A DNA stretch of 64,000 nucleotides from Anaerostipes rhamnosivorans. Lineage in GTDB: Bacteria > Bacillota > Clostridia > Lachnospirales > Lachnospiraceae. A program made the translations under genes and the position numbers. The notes beneath the pieces are model-generated. The model was not told the DNA's origin. It was given only the letters and a program-made list of their open reading frames with translations, and did no database searches. How positions within the stretch are numbered: the first letter of the stretch is position 1; each line of letters opens with the position of its first letter. Positions 54,275-62,711 of the stretch are shown here, in pieces. The stretch lies in contig NZ_CP040058.1 in assembly GCF_005280655.1 (NCBI RefSeq), forward strand, positions 343,001 through 407,000. The letters are read 5' to 3'.

Positions 54275-54735
54275 TCAATCTTTAAAGTTTGTAAGCTTTA
54301 AGATAATGATAATCTTATTTTTAGGAATTTGTCTTGGATTCTTGACTGCTGTTCGAACAGAATTGTTGATTATTATGAAAGTAGTTTTAGGCGACGGGAT
54401 TTTTACTTAACTCAGGAGAACAAAGATATTCCGATATAAGCTATGGAATTGTTAACCTTATCATTACCGCGTTAATGCTATTTGTCATAGGTTTGGTTTT
54501 GTCCTGGTATCAGGGATTAGGTTTTATTTCGGTGATCATCTCAAGTCTGCCTGCTATGTATTGTGCATTTATATTGTCATCGTATGGAAAAGATCTATTA
54601 TGTGGAGCTGGAATCAATTTTTTAGTTTTAGTAGCAGTCTTTTTTCTAATGGGAAAAGAGAACAGAAAACAAAGGGGACTTATTGTACTTTGTAGCTTCG
54701 GTGTGGGATGTCTTGTGAATGGCGGTTTTGTGTAA
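54267..54735 (+). pseudogene. Frameshifted multi-pass membrane protein gene
   Basis: An ATG at 54267 (MNSQSLKFVSFKIMIILFLG) runs 47 codons to a TAA at 54408. One base out of frame the reading goes on as LNSGEQRYSDISYGIVNLI and through several membrane segments to TAG/TAA at 54735. The switch lies near the ATTTTT run at about 54398-54404. The joined protein would have about 155 residues and four membrane segments. No family is recognised. Confidence 0.6.
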
Positions 54736-54801
54736 TTATAAAAAAGTTCGTGGAAGACTTTTCTGGAATTCGCTAAGCGGTATGAGGATTAGATATAGCT
54801 G

Positions 54802-55152
54802 ATGAGAAAAAGAAAATGGATTTTTATTGTTGTACTACTTTTGTTCCTGGGATGGACAGTCTATCATTTTACCTGGGATACTCAGGCTGTTTCAAAGGGA
54901 GTGGTATTTAAGATCATTGATTCGCCAAATGGCAGCTATATTGCAAACGCATATCACGGTATTGACAATGCAACGGTAGATTTTTCTGTAATTGTTGAAA
55001 TCGCAGACAAGAAGACAAAAGTAAAGAAAAATATATATTTTGAGTATCATTGTGAGGATGCAGAAATCAAATGGCTTTCCGACTCTGAAATACAAATTAA
55101 TGGAATAACATTAAACATACATAACGATGTATATGATTTCAGACATGAATAA
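54802..55152 (+). CDS. DUF5412-like small membrane-anchored protein
   Basis: This 116-residue protein has an N-terminal membrane segment (WIFIVVLLLFLGWTVYHF) and a compact domain with SPNGSYIANAYHG, VKKNIYFEYHCED, IKWLSDSEIQINGITLNI and a final YDFRH. This pattern matches DUF5412 in my memory; its role is unknown. Start ATG at 54802 has no strong ribosome binding site. Confidence 0.65.
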   Translation: MRKRKWIFIVVLLLFLGWTVYHFTWDTQAVSKGVVFKIIDSPNGSYIANAYHGIDNATVDFSVIVEIADKKTKVKKNIYFEYHCEDAEIKWLSDSEIQINGITLNIHNDVYDFRHE

Positions 55153-55182
55153 TAGTCTGTAGAAATTAAGAAAGGCAAATAT

Positions 55183-55677
55183 ATGAGGAGTAAATCCAAG
55201 ATCATTATTATTGGCATTGTCTTTATTTTAGCTATGATATTGTTCATACAACTGGATGTTCCCTATGTAAAAGTAAAGATGAATTATGGACCTGGATTTA
55301 CTCAGGCAATGAAAAATGAGTCGAGCCATAATGGGATCAAGTATGAAGATACAGGCGAGTATTGGGACTATAAAGAGGAAATTCTACTGAAGAAAGAAAA
55401 AGCAGATTATGGAGAATATACTGTTTCTGTTCCTTTCAAGGCTGCACAGAATAGAAAGGAAAACAAGCTTACAATAGGATATCATAAACTGAATAACTGG
55501 TATAAAACGACGATTAACATACATCTCGATATAGAACACCAAGACGGACAAGATTATCTCATAGTAAAAACCCATCTGACAGAAGGTGGAAGATTCCAAA
55601 AAGACGAGGCGGAGAATCATAAAAGATTTTTACTGCAGAAAAAAGGTCAAAGTTACAATCTAAATTTAGAACAATAA
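55183..55677 (+). CDS. Membrane-anchored protein of unknown function (164 aa)
   Basis: This 164-residue protein has one N-terminal membrane segment (IIIIGIVFILAMILFIQL) and a mainly beta extracellular part with no known motif. Start ATG follows an AAAGGCAAAT stretch. It ends the AT-rich accessory run; a hairpin follows. Confidence 0.6.
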   Translation: MRSKSKIIIIGIVFILAMILFIQLDVPYVKVKMNYGPGFTQAMKNESSHNGIKYEDTGEYWDYKEEILLKKEKADYGEYTVSVPFKAAQNRKENKLTIGYHKLNNWYKTTINIHLDIEHQDGQDYLIVKTHLTEGGRFQKDEAENHKRFLLQKKGQSYNLNLEQ

Positions 55678-55705
55678 AAGAATGCTATGAAAGCAACAAA
55701 ATAGG

Positions 55706-55750
55706 AACTCCACAGATCTCTTAGTACGAACTGTGGAGTTTACTTTTATT
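55706..55750 (+). terminator. Rho-independent terminator at the end of the accessory run
   Basis: A 10-bp perfect stem (AACTCCACAG with CTGTGGAGTT) has a 15-nt loop and is followed by TACTTTTATT. Confidence 0.75.
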
Positions 55751-55773
55751 ATATAATGAATGGAATGTGGGGC

Positions 55774-56081
55774 TAGTTATTCACCACTATTTCCGTCGCA
55801 CTTTTGAAATGTGCTTCTCCAATAGTGGTAAAAATGTCAAGAGTTTTTCTCCATTATCTCCAGTCGGCTCTGGAAAGGCCTCCTTCCGACAATGAAGATA
55901 TCGTAGGATGGCACCTTCTGTTTAACTGTCATCCTTATCCAGCAGACACTACGTCCATGTTCTACATGATTGGAGTGAGGCATTCTAAGAGCCGAACGGA
56001 AATCATGTGGAACATGTCATACCTACAGGGCACACTGCATTTTAGACCCCTCGGATGGGCGTGCTCCGCACAATAAGGTAT
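55774..56081 (-). repeat. Composite hairpin repeat (copy 3, inverted relative to copies 1 and 2)
   Basis: In order on the plus strand it holds D (55774-55832), B (about 55841-55905) and A (55954-56017), each as the reverse complement of copy 1. A tail in the plus orientation then follows (56022-56081, GGGCACACTGC to AATAAGGTAT). Segment 55880-56018 is almost identical to the reverse complement of 9549-9690. It fills the gap between convergent genes; no coding frame is supported here. Confidence 0.85.
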
Positions 56082-56092
56082 ATTTTTCTAAG

Positions 56093-57673
56093 TTAAAACC
56101 GCTCTTTCGTATGACTGCAGGATGGCTTTTCTGGGCACTCAGGTTTTACCGGACAGCAGCAAGGCGGCTTTGGAGGGCAAGGCGGCTTTGGAGGGCAAGG
56201 TGGTTTCGGAGGGCAAGGTGGTTTCGGAGGGCAAGGTGGTTTCGGAGGGCATGGAGGTTCTGGAGGGCAAGGTGGTTCCGGCGGATAAGGAGGTCTCGGA
56301 GGGTAAGGTGGTTCTGGCGGATAAGGAGGTCTCGGAGGGTAAGGTGGTTCTGGTGGATAGGGCGGCCTTGGCGGATAAGGCATTTCAGGAAAATAAGGCG
56401 GCTGCCAACAGAATGGAGGCCAGCAGTATCCGCAGTTAAGAGGTGGGCATGATACCCCGCCGTTGTTTGAGTTACTATTGCTATTGCTATTGTTATTATT
56501 ATTGTTGTTGTTATTATTATTATTGCTATTATTTATGTTGATTCCTCTCTGATCATAACTTTTTTCATGTGTTTCCCCCGGTGAACCTGTACAGAGACAG
56601 ATGGAAGCATTGACAGTGACTTGATAATTTTCTATTGTTGAACCGACCGGCTGGTAATTGAGTGCCGTGCTGACAGGACGCATCAAGAGAACTCCGGAAA
56701 TGGTTCCAGTAAAGGATGCAGTGACAGTAAAACATGTATAGGCACGGCATGACCGAATGGCAATATAGAATTCCTGGCCGATTGACGGAGCTTCGATACT
56801 ATTTCCGCAAAAATCCATAAAAGAGCTGGAAAAGCCATCCTGGCAGACGCAGAACGGTTCTACAGTTATGCTGGGTTTTCCAACAAAGTTAGACCGGAGC
56901 TTGAAAGGTCCCACCAACAGGCGGCCGCATATGGTACGGAGATCATCGGGACAGCCCTCAAAAATAAGATAAGGTATGTTAGAAGCAGAGGGTGCAGAGC
57001 CGGTGTTGCAACAGTCAATCTTCGTGTTCCTGCATTGACAGGAAGGGTTTACAACAGAAGGCGTAGCAGGTGTTGCTGTGGAATCCGCAAATTCCCCTGC
57101 CAGCGAGAGCAGCTGCAAGACAGCCTGGCGCATCCGTGCAGATTTTGGATGTTCCGTGTCATCGGTACAGTCCAGGAATCTTACCTCACTTGGCGCAATC
57201 TGGCCGAGAAGTACCCAAATGGCGATCTGGACTGCCGCATATGCATCGTTGTCATCGAGAACCGGAGAAGCTGCAGCATCTGTACCTGTGAGCTGGAACG
57301 TCTGACCGGCAGTGACAGCAGGAAATGTATTTGCCAGAATCCAGGCAAGCATCTGCTTTTGCCGGGCAGTTGCTGCGGGAAAGATCGTTTCAAAAGGCGC
57401 GCTTTCGTATGGGACGTCATTATAAGGGCCGTCGGCAAATTTATCAAGGCAGTAGGCATATCGAGTCGTTCCGCCCTGGGTCAGGCGAAACTGGAATATT
57501 TGATTATGGTCAGGCCTATCCAGCCGGTATCTGGATTCAGAGGTTGATGGGAGCGAACAATAACTTCGCACTTCCGGATCACCGGTGGCAGTGCCGGTCA
57601 GATCTGTATCTGTATAGATAACAAAAGGACGGGACATCGCCTGGACAGCCTTTATTGAATTCGTTGAATTCAT
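56093..57673 (-). CDS. Thioester-domain, Asn- and Pro-rich, probable spore-surface protein
   Basis: This 526-residue protein has no signal peptide. The N-terminal 200 residues have a thioester-domain pattern: Cys75 in RYAYCLDKF and Gln149 in AVQIAIW, the pair that forms an internal Cys-Gln thioester able to bond covalently to a target. A Cys-rich middle region follows, then an Asn/Ser tract (about residues 378-405) and a proline-rich tail of PP(Y/C)PP(R/E/K) units ending with CCCPVKPE. Start ATG follows AAGGAG. The promoter looks like sigma-K, which places expression in the mother cell. Confidence 0.8.
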   Translation of the reverse strand: MNSTNSIKAVQAMSRPFVIYTDTDLTGTATGDPEVRSYCSLPSTSESRYRLDRPDHNQIFQFRLTQGGTTRYAYCLDKFADGPYNDVPYESAPFETIFPAATARQKQMLAWILANTFPAVTAGQTFQLTGTDAAASPVLDDNDAYAAVQIAIWVLLGQIAPSEVRFLDCTDDTEHPKSARMRQAVLQLLSLAGEFADSTATPATPSVVNPSCQCRNTKIDCCNTGSAPSASNIPYLIFEGCPDDLRTICGRLLVGPFKLRSNFVGKPSITVEPFCVCQDGFSSSFMDFCGNSIEAPSIGQEFYIAIRSCRAYTCFTVTASFTGTISGVLLMRPVSTALNYQPVGSTIENYQVTVNASICLCTGSPGETHEKSYDQRGININNSNNNNNNNNNNNNSNSNSNSNNGGVSCPPLNCGYCWPPFCWQPPYFPEMPYPPRPPYPPEPPYPPRPPYPPEPPYPPRPPYPPEPPCPPEPPCPPKPPCPPKPPCPPKPPCPPKPPCPPKPPCCCPVKPECPEKPSCSHTKERF

Positions 57674-57704
57674 TTATAATTCTCCTTAAAGCTTGTTGTA
57701 ATAA

Positions 57705-57732
57705 TAGATTATGAACAGAAAGAAAGGAACGT
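57705..57732 (-). promoter_or_regulatory. Candidate sigma-K promoter of the thioester-domain gene
   Basis: On the minus strand CATAATCTA (57705-57713) matches the -10 pattern CATANNNTA, and AC (57731-57732) lies 17 bases upstream as the -35. The start codon is about 32 bases downstream of the -10 box. Confidence 0.55.
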
Positions 57733-57847
57733 TCGGGAAAATCCGACAAGGAACCACCAAAACAAAGTTATGTGATGTGGTCACAGAGACACCGCTGTTT
57801 ATAAGATATGATAACAACAGATTTATAAAAATAATGAGGTGGAATAA

Positions 57848-60325
57848 ATGAGAAAAAAAACAGTGATCATCGGCGGTGTGGCAGGCGGAGCGACAACAGC
57901 GGCCCGTCTCAGGAGAAAAGATGAAACCATGGAAATTGTCCTGCTGGAGCGGGGGCAATACATTTCTTATGCAAACTGCGGCTTGCCGTACTATGTAGGG
58001 GACGTAATAAAGAACAGGGACTCTCTGCTTTTGCAGACTCCGGAGGCTATGAAGAATAAGTTTCGTATTGATGTCAGAGTACAGAGTGAGGCGATACGGA
58101 TCAATACGGAGCAGCAGAAAGTAGCAGTGAGGAATCTGGTCGATGATACAGTGTATGAAGAATCCTATGATTATCTTGTCATTGCAACAGGCTCCTCACC
58201 TGTAGTGCCTCCGATCCCGGGCATTGACGGTCCAGATATTTATACGCTATGGACGGTGCCGGACACTGACCGGATTAAGAAGGTCCTGGAGACAAAAAAG
58301 CCGAAGACAGCAGCAGTCATAGGCGGAGGATTCATTGGCCTTGAAATGGCAGAAAACTTAAAAAATGCAGGATTAGACGTTAAGATCATTGAGATGCAGG
58401 ATCAAGTGATGGCTCCTCTCGATTTTGAAATGGCTCAGCTTCTACATGAAAATATAGAACAAAACGGCGTACAGCTCCTGTTGGGAGACGGGGTTGCTTC
58501 TTTTGGACAAGAGGATCAAAATACAATCATTACTTTAAACAGCGGGAGAAAAGTGCAGGCTGATCTGGTGCTGCTTTCGATAGGAGTACGCCCTAACAGT
58601 GAGCTTGCAAAACAGGCAGGGATCAGGCTCAATGCCAGGGGAGGCATTCTGGTGGATGGGGAACTTAAGACCTCCGCTAAAAATGTATTTGCAGTAGGGG
58701 ATGTGATCCAGGTTGAAAATTTTGTCTTGAAGGAGCCGTCCATGATCCCTCTGGCAGGAACGGCCAATAAGCAGGGGCGGATCTGTGCTGATAACATTGC
58801 CGGGGCAAAGAAAACTTACAAAGGGACCCTCGGCACTTCTGTGGCACAGGTATTTGATCTGAGCGCGGCAGCAGCAGGTGTAAATGAAAAAACTCTTAAA
58901 CGTATGGGAAAGACAAGAGGGAAGGATTATGAGGCTGTGCTGATCAACCAGAAGTCTCATGCAGGATATTATCCCGGTGCAGTTCCGGTAACATTGAAGC
59001 TTTTATTTGACATGGAAGGAAAGATTCTCGGAGCCCAGGCTGTGGGACAGGAAGGAGTGGACAAACGGATCGATGTGCTGGCAACAGCTATGAGAATGGG
59101 CGGTACGGTCTATGATCTGGAGGAGCTGGAACTTGCCTATGCACCGCCGTATTCTTCTGCAAAAGATCCGGTAAATATGCTTGGGTTCACAGCAGAAAAT
59201 GTTTTGGAACATACAGTATCTTTTACCGGTTATCAGGAGCTGGATGAAACTATGAGCCAGGACGGATGGGAACAGAACATGACAGTTCTGGATGTGACGG
59301 AAGATATGGAGAGGATGGTATTTCATATCCCAGGATCTCATCATATCCCTCTGGGGCAGCTGAGAGGGCGGCTTGAGGAGCTGCCGAAGGACCGGCTCAC
59401 CGTTACCTATTGTGCCATTGGTGTGCGGTCCTACAACGCGGCGAGGATTCTTATGCAGAACGGATTTACCAACGTAAAAGTTCTGGAGGGCGGAACAAGC
59501 TTTTATCAGTCTATGCATTACCAGAAGCCAGAGGAGCCGGTTTTGGCAGAGATTACACAGGAAGAAAAGAGCAAAACAGCAGGGGAAAAGGAACTTCGTC
59601 TGGTGGACTGCTGCGGACTGCAGTGTCCTGGTCCGATCATGAAAGTCCATGAGACTTTGAAGGAAATGGATGATGGGGAGACAGTAAAGGTGTCAGCCAC
59701 AGACATGGGATTTCCGAGAGATATTGAATCCTGGTGCCAGAGAACCGGGAACACACTTGTAAAAAAAGAGCGGGAAGGAAAGCAGAACATTGTCTATATC
59801 CAGAAGGGAACCCAGGGGCGTGATATATGTGCGGCATCAGCGGATCAGAACCCGGCCAATGGCAAAACTATGGTAGTGTTCAGCGGAGATATGGATAAGG
59901 CTCTCGCCTCCTTTATTATCGCCAACGGGGCTGCTGCCATGGGCAGGCCTGTGACCATGTTCTTTACCTTCTGGGGGCTGAATGTTTTGAGGAAGCCCGA
60001 GAACCAGAAGGTTAAGAAATCCTTGATTGAAAAAATGTTCGGCGCGATGATGCCGAGGGGAAACCAAAAATTAAAGCTGTCCAAGATGAATATGGGCGGC
60101 CTTGGAACTAAAATGATGAAAAAAGTCATGAGAGATAAACATGTGGATACTCTGGATACTTTGATGCAGCAGGCCATTAAAAACGGCGTGAAGCTGGTGG
60201 CATGTACCATGTCCATGGATGTGATGGGAATCCGGAAGGAGGAGATCATAGACAGTGTAGAATTTGCTGGAGTGGCATCCTATCTGGGAGACGCTGAAAA
60301 TTCCGATGTAAACCTTTTTATATAA
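57848..60325 (+). CDS. Multi-domain FAD disulfide reductase with rhodanese, TusA and DsrE-like domains
   Basis: This 825-residue protein starts with a coenzyme A disulfide reductase-type flavoprotein (IIGGVAGGATTAARLRR; active Cys44 in YANCGLPYYVG; NAD site AVIGGGFIGLEMAE; dimer domain to about 440). A rhodanese domain follows (about 455-545, TYCAIGVRSYNAARIL), then a TusA domain (about 567-635, DCCGLQCPGPIMKV) and a DsrE/F-like C-terminus (about 655-825). It would reduce polysulfide or CoA-polysulfide and pass sulfane sulfur along internal sites. Start ATG follows a TGAGGTGG site. The rhodanese Cys is present. Confidence 0.92.
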   Translation: MRKKTVIIGGVAGGATTAARLRRKDETMEIVLLERGQYISYANCGLPYYVGDVIKNRDSLLLQTPEAMKNKFRIDVRVQSEAIRINTEQQKVAVRNLVDDTVYEESYDYLVIATGSSPVVPPIPGIDGPDIYTLWTVPDTDRIKKVLETKKPKTAAVIGGGFIGLEMAENLKNAGLDVKIIEMQDQVMAPLDFEMAQLLHENIEQNGVQLLLGDGVASFGQEDQNTIITLNSGRKVQADLVLLSIGVRPNSELAKQAGIRLNARGGILVDGELKTSAKNVFAVGDVIQVENFVLKEPSMIPLAGTANKQGRICADNIAGAKKTYKGTLGTSVAQVFDLSAAAAGVNEKTLKRMGKTRGKDYEAVLINQKSHAGYYPGAVPVTLKLLFDMEGKILGAQAVGQEGVDKRIDVLATAMRMGGTVYDLEELELAYAPPYSSAKDPVNMLGFTAENVLEHTVSFTGYQELDETMSQDGWEQNMTVLDVTEDMERMVFHIPGSHHIPLGQLRGRLEELPKDRLTVTYCAIGVRSYNAARILMQNGFTNVKVLEGGTSFYQSMHYQKPEEPVLAEITQEEKSKTAGEKELRLVDCCGLQCPGPIMKVHETLKEMDDGETVKVSATDMGFPRDIESWCQRTGNTLVKKEREGKQNIVYIQKGTQGRDICAASADQNPANGKTMVVFSGDMDKALASFIIANGAAAMGRPVTMFFTFWGLNVLRKPENQKVKKSLIEKMFGAMMPRGNQKLKLSKMNMGGLGTKMMKKVMRDKHVDTLDTLMQQAIKNGVKLVACTMSMDVMGIRKEEIIDSVEFAGVASYLGDAENSDVNLFI

Positions 60326-60361
60326 GAAAAATCATCTTTGGAGTTTATAGGATCTTAATAG

Positions 60362-60410
60362 AAAAACGTTTTCGGATGCAGATAGAAGACTTCCGGAAAC
60401 GTTTTTTGTT
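60362..60410 (+). terminator. Rho-independent terminator after the sulfur flavoprotein
   Basis: A 15-bp stem (AAAAACGTTTTCGGA with TCCGGAAACGTTTTT) has a 15-nt loop and a T run. Confidence 0.88.
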
Positions 60411-60426
60411 ATTATCAAAATAAGTC

Positions 60427-60475
60427 TTGCCTTTTATAACAGGTACCGTTATAATATATTTAACAGGTACCGTTA
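60427..60475 (+). promoter_or_regulatory. Promoter with two MarR-type operator boxes
   Basis: TTGCCT (60427-60432) and TATAAT (60450-60455) are 17 bases apart. Two identical near-palindromes TAACAGGTACCGTTA lie at 60437-60451 (in the spacer) and at 60461-60475 (just after the -10), 24 bases apart. They would let a dimeric repressor block this promoter. Confidence 0.8.
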
Positions 60476-60508
60476 GTATAGAATGCAGTTCAAAAAAGGA
60501 GATTTATT

Positions 60509-61135
60509 ATGGATATGAATGAGATCATCTACAGAAAACTTACAGAAGTACAATGGCTTATGCAGAAACGTCATTTTAAAAACCATCATGCAGCCGGACC
60601 AATGGCTGATCCGGAGCGGGGGCAGGGACGTTTGCTGTCACTTTTAAAGCTTAAGGACGGGATCAGCACAAAAGATATGTCGCACATACTTGGGATTCGG
60701 GTTTCTTCCCTAAACGAACTACTTGCCAAGCTTGAGCGAAACGGCTATATCAAACGGGAGCCTTCCGAACAGGATAAGAGGATCGTGCTGAACTGGCTCA
60801 CAGACAAAGGACGGGAGGAGAATGAAGCTCCGGCGGATACTTATAAGATCTTTGACTGCCTGTCTGAGGAAGAAAGAGAAAAGCTCGCGGAGTATCTGGA
60901 ACGGGTGGCAGCGGCCTTGGAAAATGAACTAGGAGAGAATTCAGAGGATTTTGAAGAGATGCGCCGCCAGAGGGAAGAGGCTTTCGAGAGGTTCTTTGAA
61001 GGAAAAGAAGAGTTTAGGGGACCAGCAGGAAAAGGACCGGATTTCCGTGGCTTCGGACGGTTCGATGGATTCCGCGGACCGGGGCACCATCCTCATCCGC
61101 ACCCACATCCACATCCTTTCAAAGAAAAAGAGTAA
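60509..61135 (+). CDS. MarR-family regulator with a His-rich tail
   Basis: This 208-residue protein has a winged-helix core (GRLLSLLKLKDGISTKDMSHIL, quoted in part as LKDGISTKDMSHILGIRVS, then LAKLERNGYIKREPSEQDKRIV), as in MarR. The C-terminal tail of about 60 residues is Phe/Gly/Asp-rich and ends HHPHPHPHPHPFKEKE, a possible metal-binding stretch. It probably represses its own promoter through the two boxes upstream. The TMEM175 gene follows 12 bases later. Confidence 0.9.
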   Translation: MDMNEIIYRKLTEVQWLMQKRHFKNHHAAGPMADPERGQGRLLSLLKLKDGISTKDMSHILGIRVSSLNELLAKLERNGYIKREPSEQDKRIVLNWLTDKGREENEAPADTYKIFDCLSEEEREKLAEYLERVAAALENELGENSEDFEEMRRQREEAFERFFEGKEEFRGPAGKGPDFRGFGRFDGFRGPGHHPHPHPHPHPFKEKE

Positions 61136-61146
61136 AGAGGTGATCG

Positions 61147-61809
61147 TTGGTGCATAAAAACAGGATTGTTCCAGGATTCAGGCAGTACGGTGTTTCCTCC
61201 GGACGGATTGAAAGTTTTTCTGATGCGTTTATCGCCATCATCATCACTTTGATGGTTTTGGAGATTCCTCTGCCAAAAAGCATGGATGTATCACAAATGC
61301 TTGGCTTCGGAAAATCTATCTTAATCTACTTTGCAAGTTTTGTAATTGTGGGAATGCAGTGGAACAGACATCACCGTCTGTTCGGCGGGATCAAAGAGGT
61401 ATCTGTGAATTTTATATGGAAAAATATGATTTACTTATTTTTATTGTCACTGATCCCTGTCTTTATGAAATGGCTGCTGGAATTTCCCACGAGCCTGATT
61501 CCAGCCATGGCGTACTCTGTGATCTATATCTTGAACGATGTGGGGATCCGATGGCTTTTCCGGTCGCTTGGAATAGAGAATCAAATGGCCGGAAATGAGA
61601 TCCGACAGCAGAGGCAGATCGGCAGACGGCCTCCAGTCCGGCCTGTTGCTCTTTTTCTGTTCTTTCTGGCAGGACCTTCGCTGATCCTGGGTCTCTCCGT
61701 ATTTTTCCCGGAGATCTCCATTGTCTGTTTCATAGTATTCCCTGTGCTTATGTCACTGGGGAATCTGGCCGCCGGGGATCCGGGGAATATGAGGATTCAA
61801 AATCATTAA
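61147..61809 (+). CDS. TMEM175-family potassium channel-like membrane protein
   Basis: This 220-residue protein has the family signature GRIESFSDAFIAIIITLMVLEI near residues 18-39 and about six membrane segments. Bacterial TMEM175 proteins form tetrameric potassium-permeable channels. The start is TTG (GTG is next) after AAAGAGGTG. It is downstream of the MarR gene and is probably controlled with it. Confidence 0.9.
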   Translation: MVHKNRIVPGFRQYGVSSGRIESFSDAFIAIIITLMVLEIPLPKSMDVSQMLGFGKSILIYFASFVIVGMQWNRHHRLFGGIKEVSVNFIWKNMIYLFLLSLIPVFMKWLLEFPTSLIPAMAYSVIYILNDVGIRWLFRSLGIENQMAGNEIRQQRQIGRRPPVRPVALFLFFLAGPSLILGLSVFFPEISIVCFIVFPVLMSLGNLAAGDPGNMRIQNH

Positions 61810-61819
61810 AAGTAAAAAT

Positions 61820-61862
61820 ATGCAGCAGGCAGGCTCCAGGCCCCCCTGCTGCATTTTGTTTT
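61820..61862. terminator. Bidirectional terminator between TMEM175 and Crp/Fnr genes
   Basis: A 9-bp stem (TGCAGCAGG with CCTGCTGCA) is flanked by AAAA and TTTT and lies between convergent genes. The loop is 15 nt. Confidence 0.85.
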
Positions 61863-61878
61863 CCAGTGACCGCTTACA

Positions 61879-62559
61879 TCAGGCGATCAGCTGTTTTAGT
61901 CCTTTTTTGTCTAGAATAGATACTCCGCCCCGGGACAGCTTTACAAGTCCCTCGGAAGAAAAATATTTTAACATACGGCTGACCACTTCCCTGGCACTGC
62001 CGGTGTATTTTGCTATCTGTTCGTGAGTCATCCGAATTGTGTCGGAGCCGGTCTTTCCGCTTTCATCAAGGAGAAAAATGGCCAGACGTTTGTCAAAGCT
62101 CATAAACAGGATCTGCTGCATGGTCCACATAACGTCTGAAAAGCGCTCGGTGGCCTGCTTATAAGTAAATGCTTCCGCATAGATATTCTGGTCTACAACC
62201 TCTGAATATGCGCCTGCGCTGATCTGGACGATCTCACTTTCTGTTACAGCCTCCATCTGCACCTCAAAGGTGATCGCAGAGAGGACACAGGAAGCGGAAA
62301 GAACACAGACATCTCCCTGATCCAGACGGTACAGTGTGATCTCTTTTCCCTCCTCTGAGAGCATGAAGGTCCGCACACTTCCGCTTTTAATGATAAGTAC
62401 GCCAGTGCATTCGCAGTTCTGGCACCGGATCATCCCTCCTTTTCCATAGTGCACCAGCTGGGACCACTGAGAGAGGTTTTTTTTCTCAGCTTCTTTTAAG
62501 TGTTCCCAGAAGGGAAGAGACGATTTTAAAATAGGAACTACTTGGTCTGCATACTCCAT
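61879..62559 (-). CDS. Crp/Fnr-family transcriptional regulator
   Basis: This 226-residue protein has a cyclic-nucleotide-binding-type N-terminal fold (VLIIKSGSVRTFML, EITLYRLDQGDVCVLSASCVLS) and a C-terminal winged helix (YTGSAREVVSRMLKYFSSEG). A cluster of three Cys (CQNCEC) lies near the N-terminus and two more in VCVLSASC; this may bind iron, heme or another redox centre, but it is not the usual FNR spacing. It is divergent from the phosphatase gene. Confidence 0.9.
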   Translation of the reverse strand: MEYADQVVPILKSSLPFWEHLKEAEKKNLSQWSQLVHYGKGGMIRCQNCECTGVLIIKSGSVRTFMLSEEGKEITLYRLDQGDVCVLSASCVLSAITFEVQMEAVTESEIVQISAGAYSEVVDQNIYAEAFTYKQATERFSDVMWTMQQILFMSFDKRLAIFLLDESGKTGSDTIRMTHEQIAKYTGSAREVVSRMLKYFSSEGLVKLSRGGVSILDKKGLKQLIA

Positions 62560-62711
62560 TCGTTACCTCCTAAAACTTAATGTAAGATCATTTTAGCTGT
62601 CCCGGAGGAAAATAACAAGGGTTCTTTACAGGGAATTGTGCGCCTTTGATCCATTTCAGCAAATTGTGACATAAGCCCCTTGTATAATTAATAGCTGAAG
62701 GAGGGTCCAGG

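Noticed and set aside
56111..56452. Two open frames of about 110 codons on the plus strand, Arg/Trp- or Glu/Val-rich
   Set aside because: They are shadows of the Pro-rich tandem repeats encoded on the minus strand.
56457..56545. Trinucleotide repeat as a possible CRISPR or microsatellite regulatory element
   Set aside because: It is an in-frame Asn/Ser codon tract of the thioester-domain protein, with no spacers.
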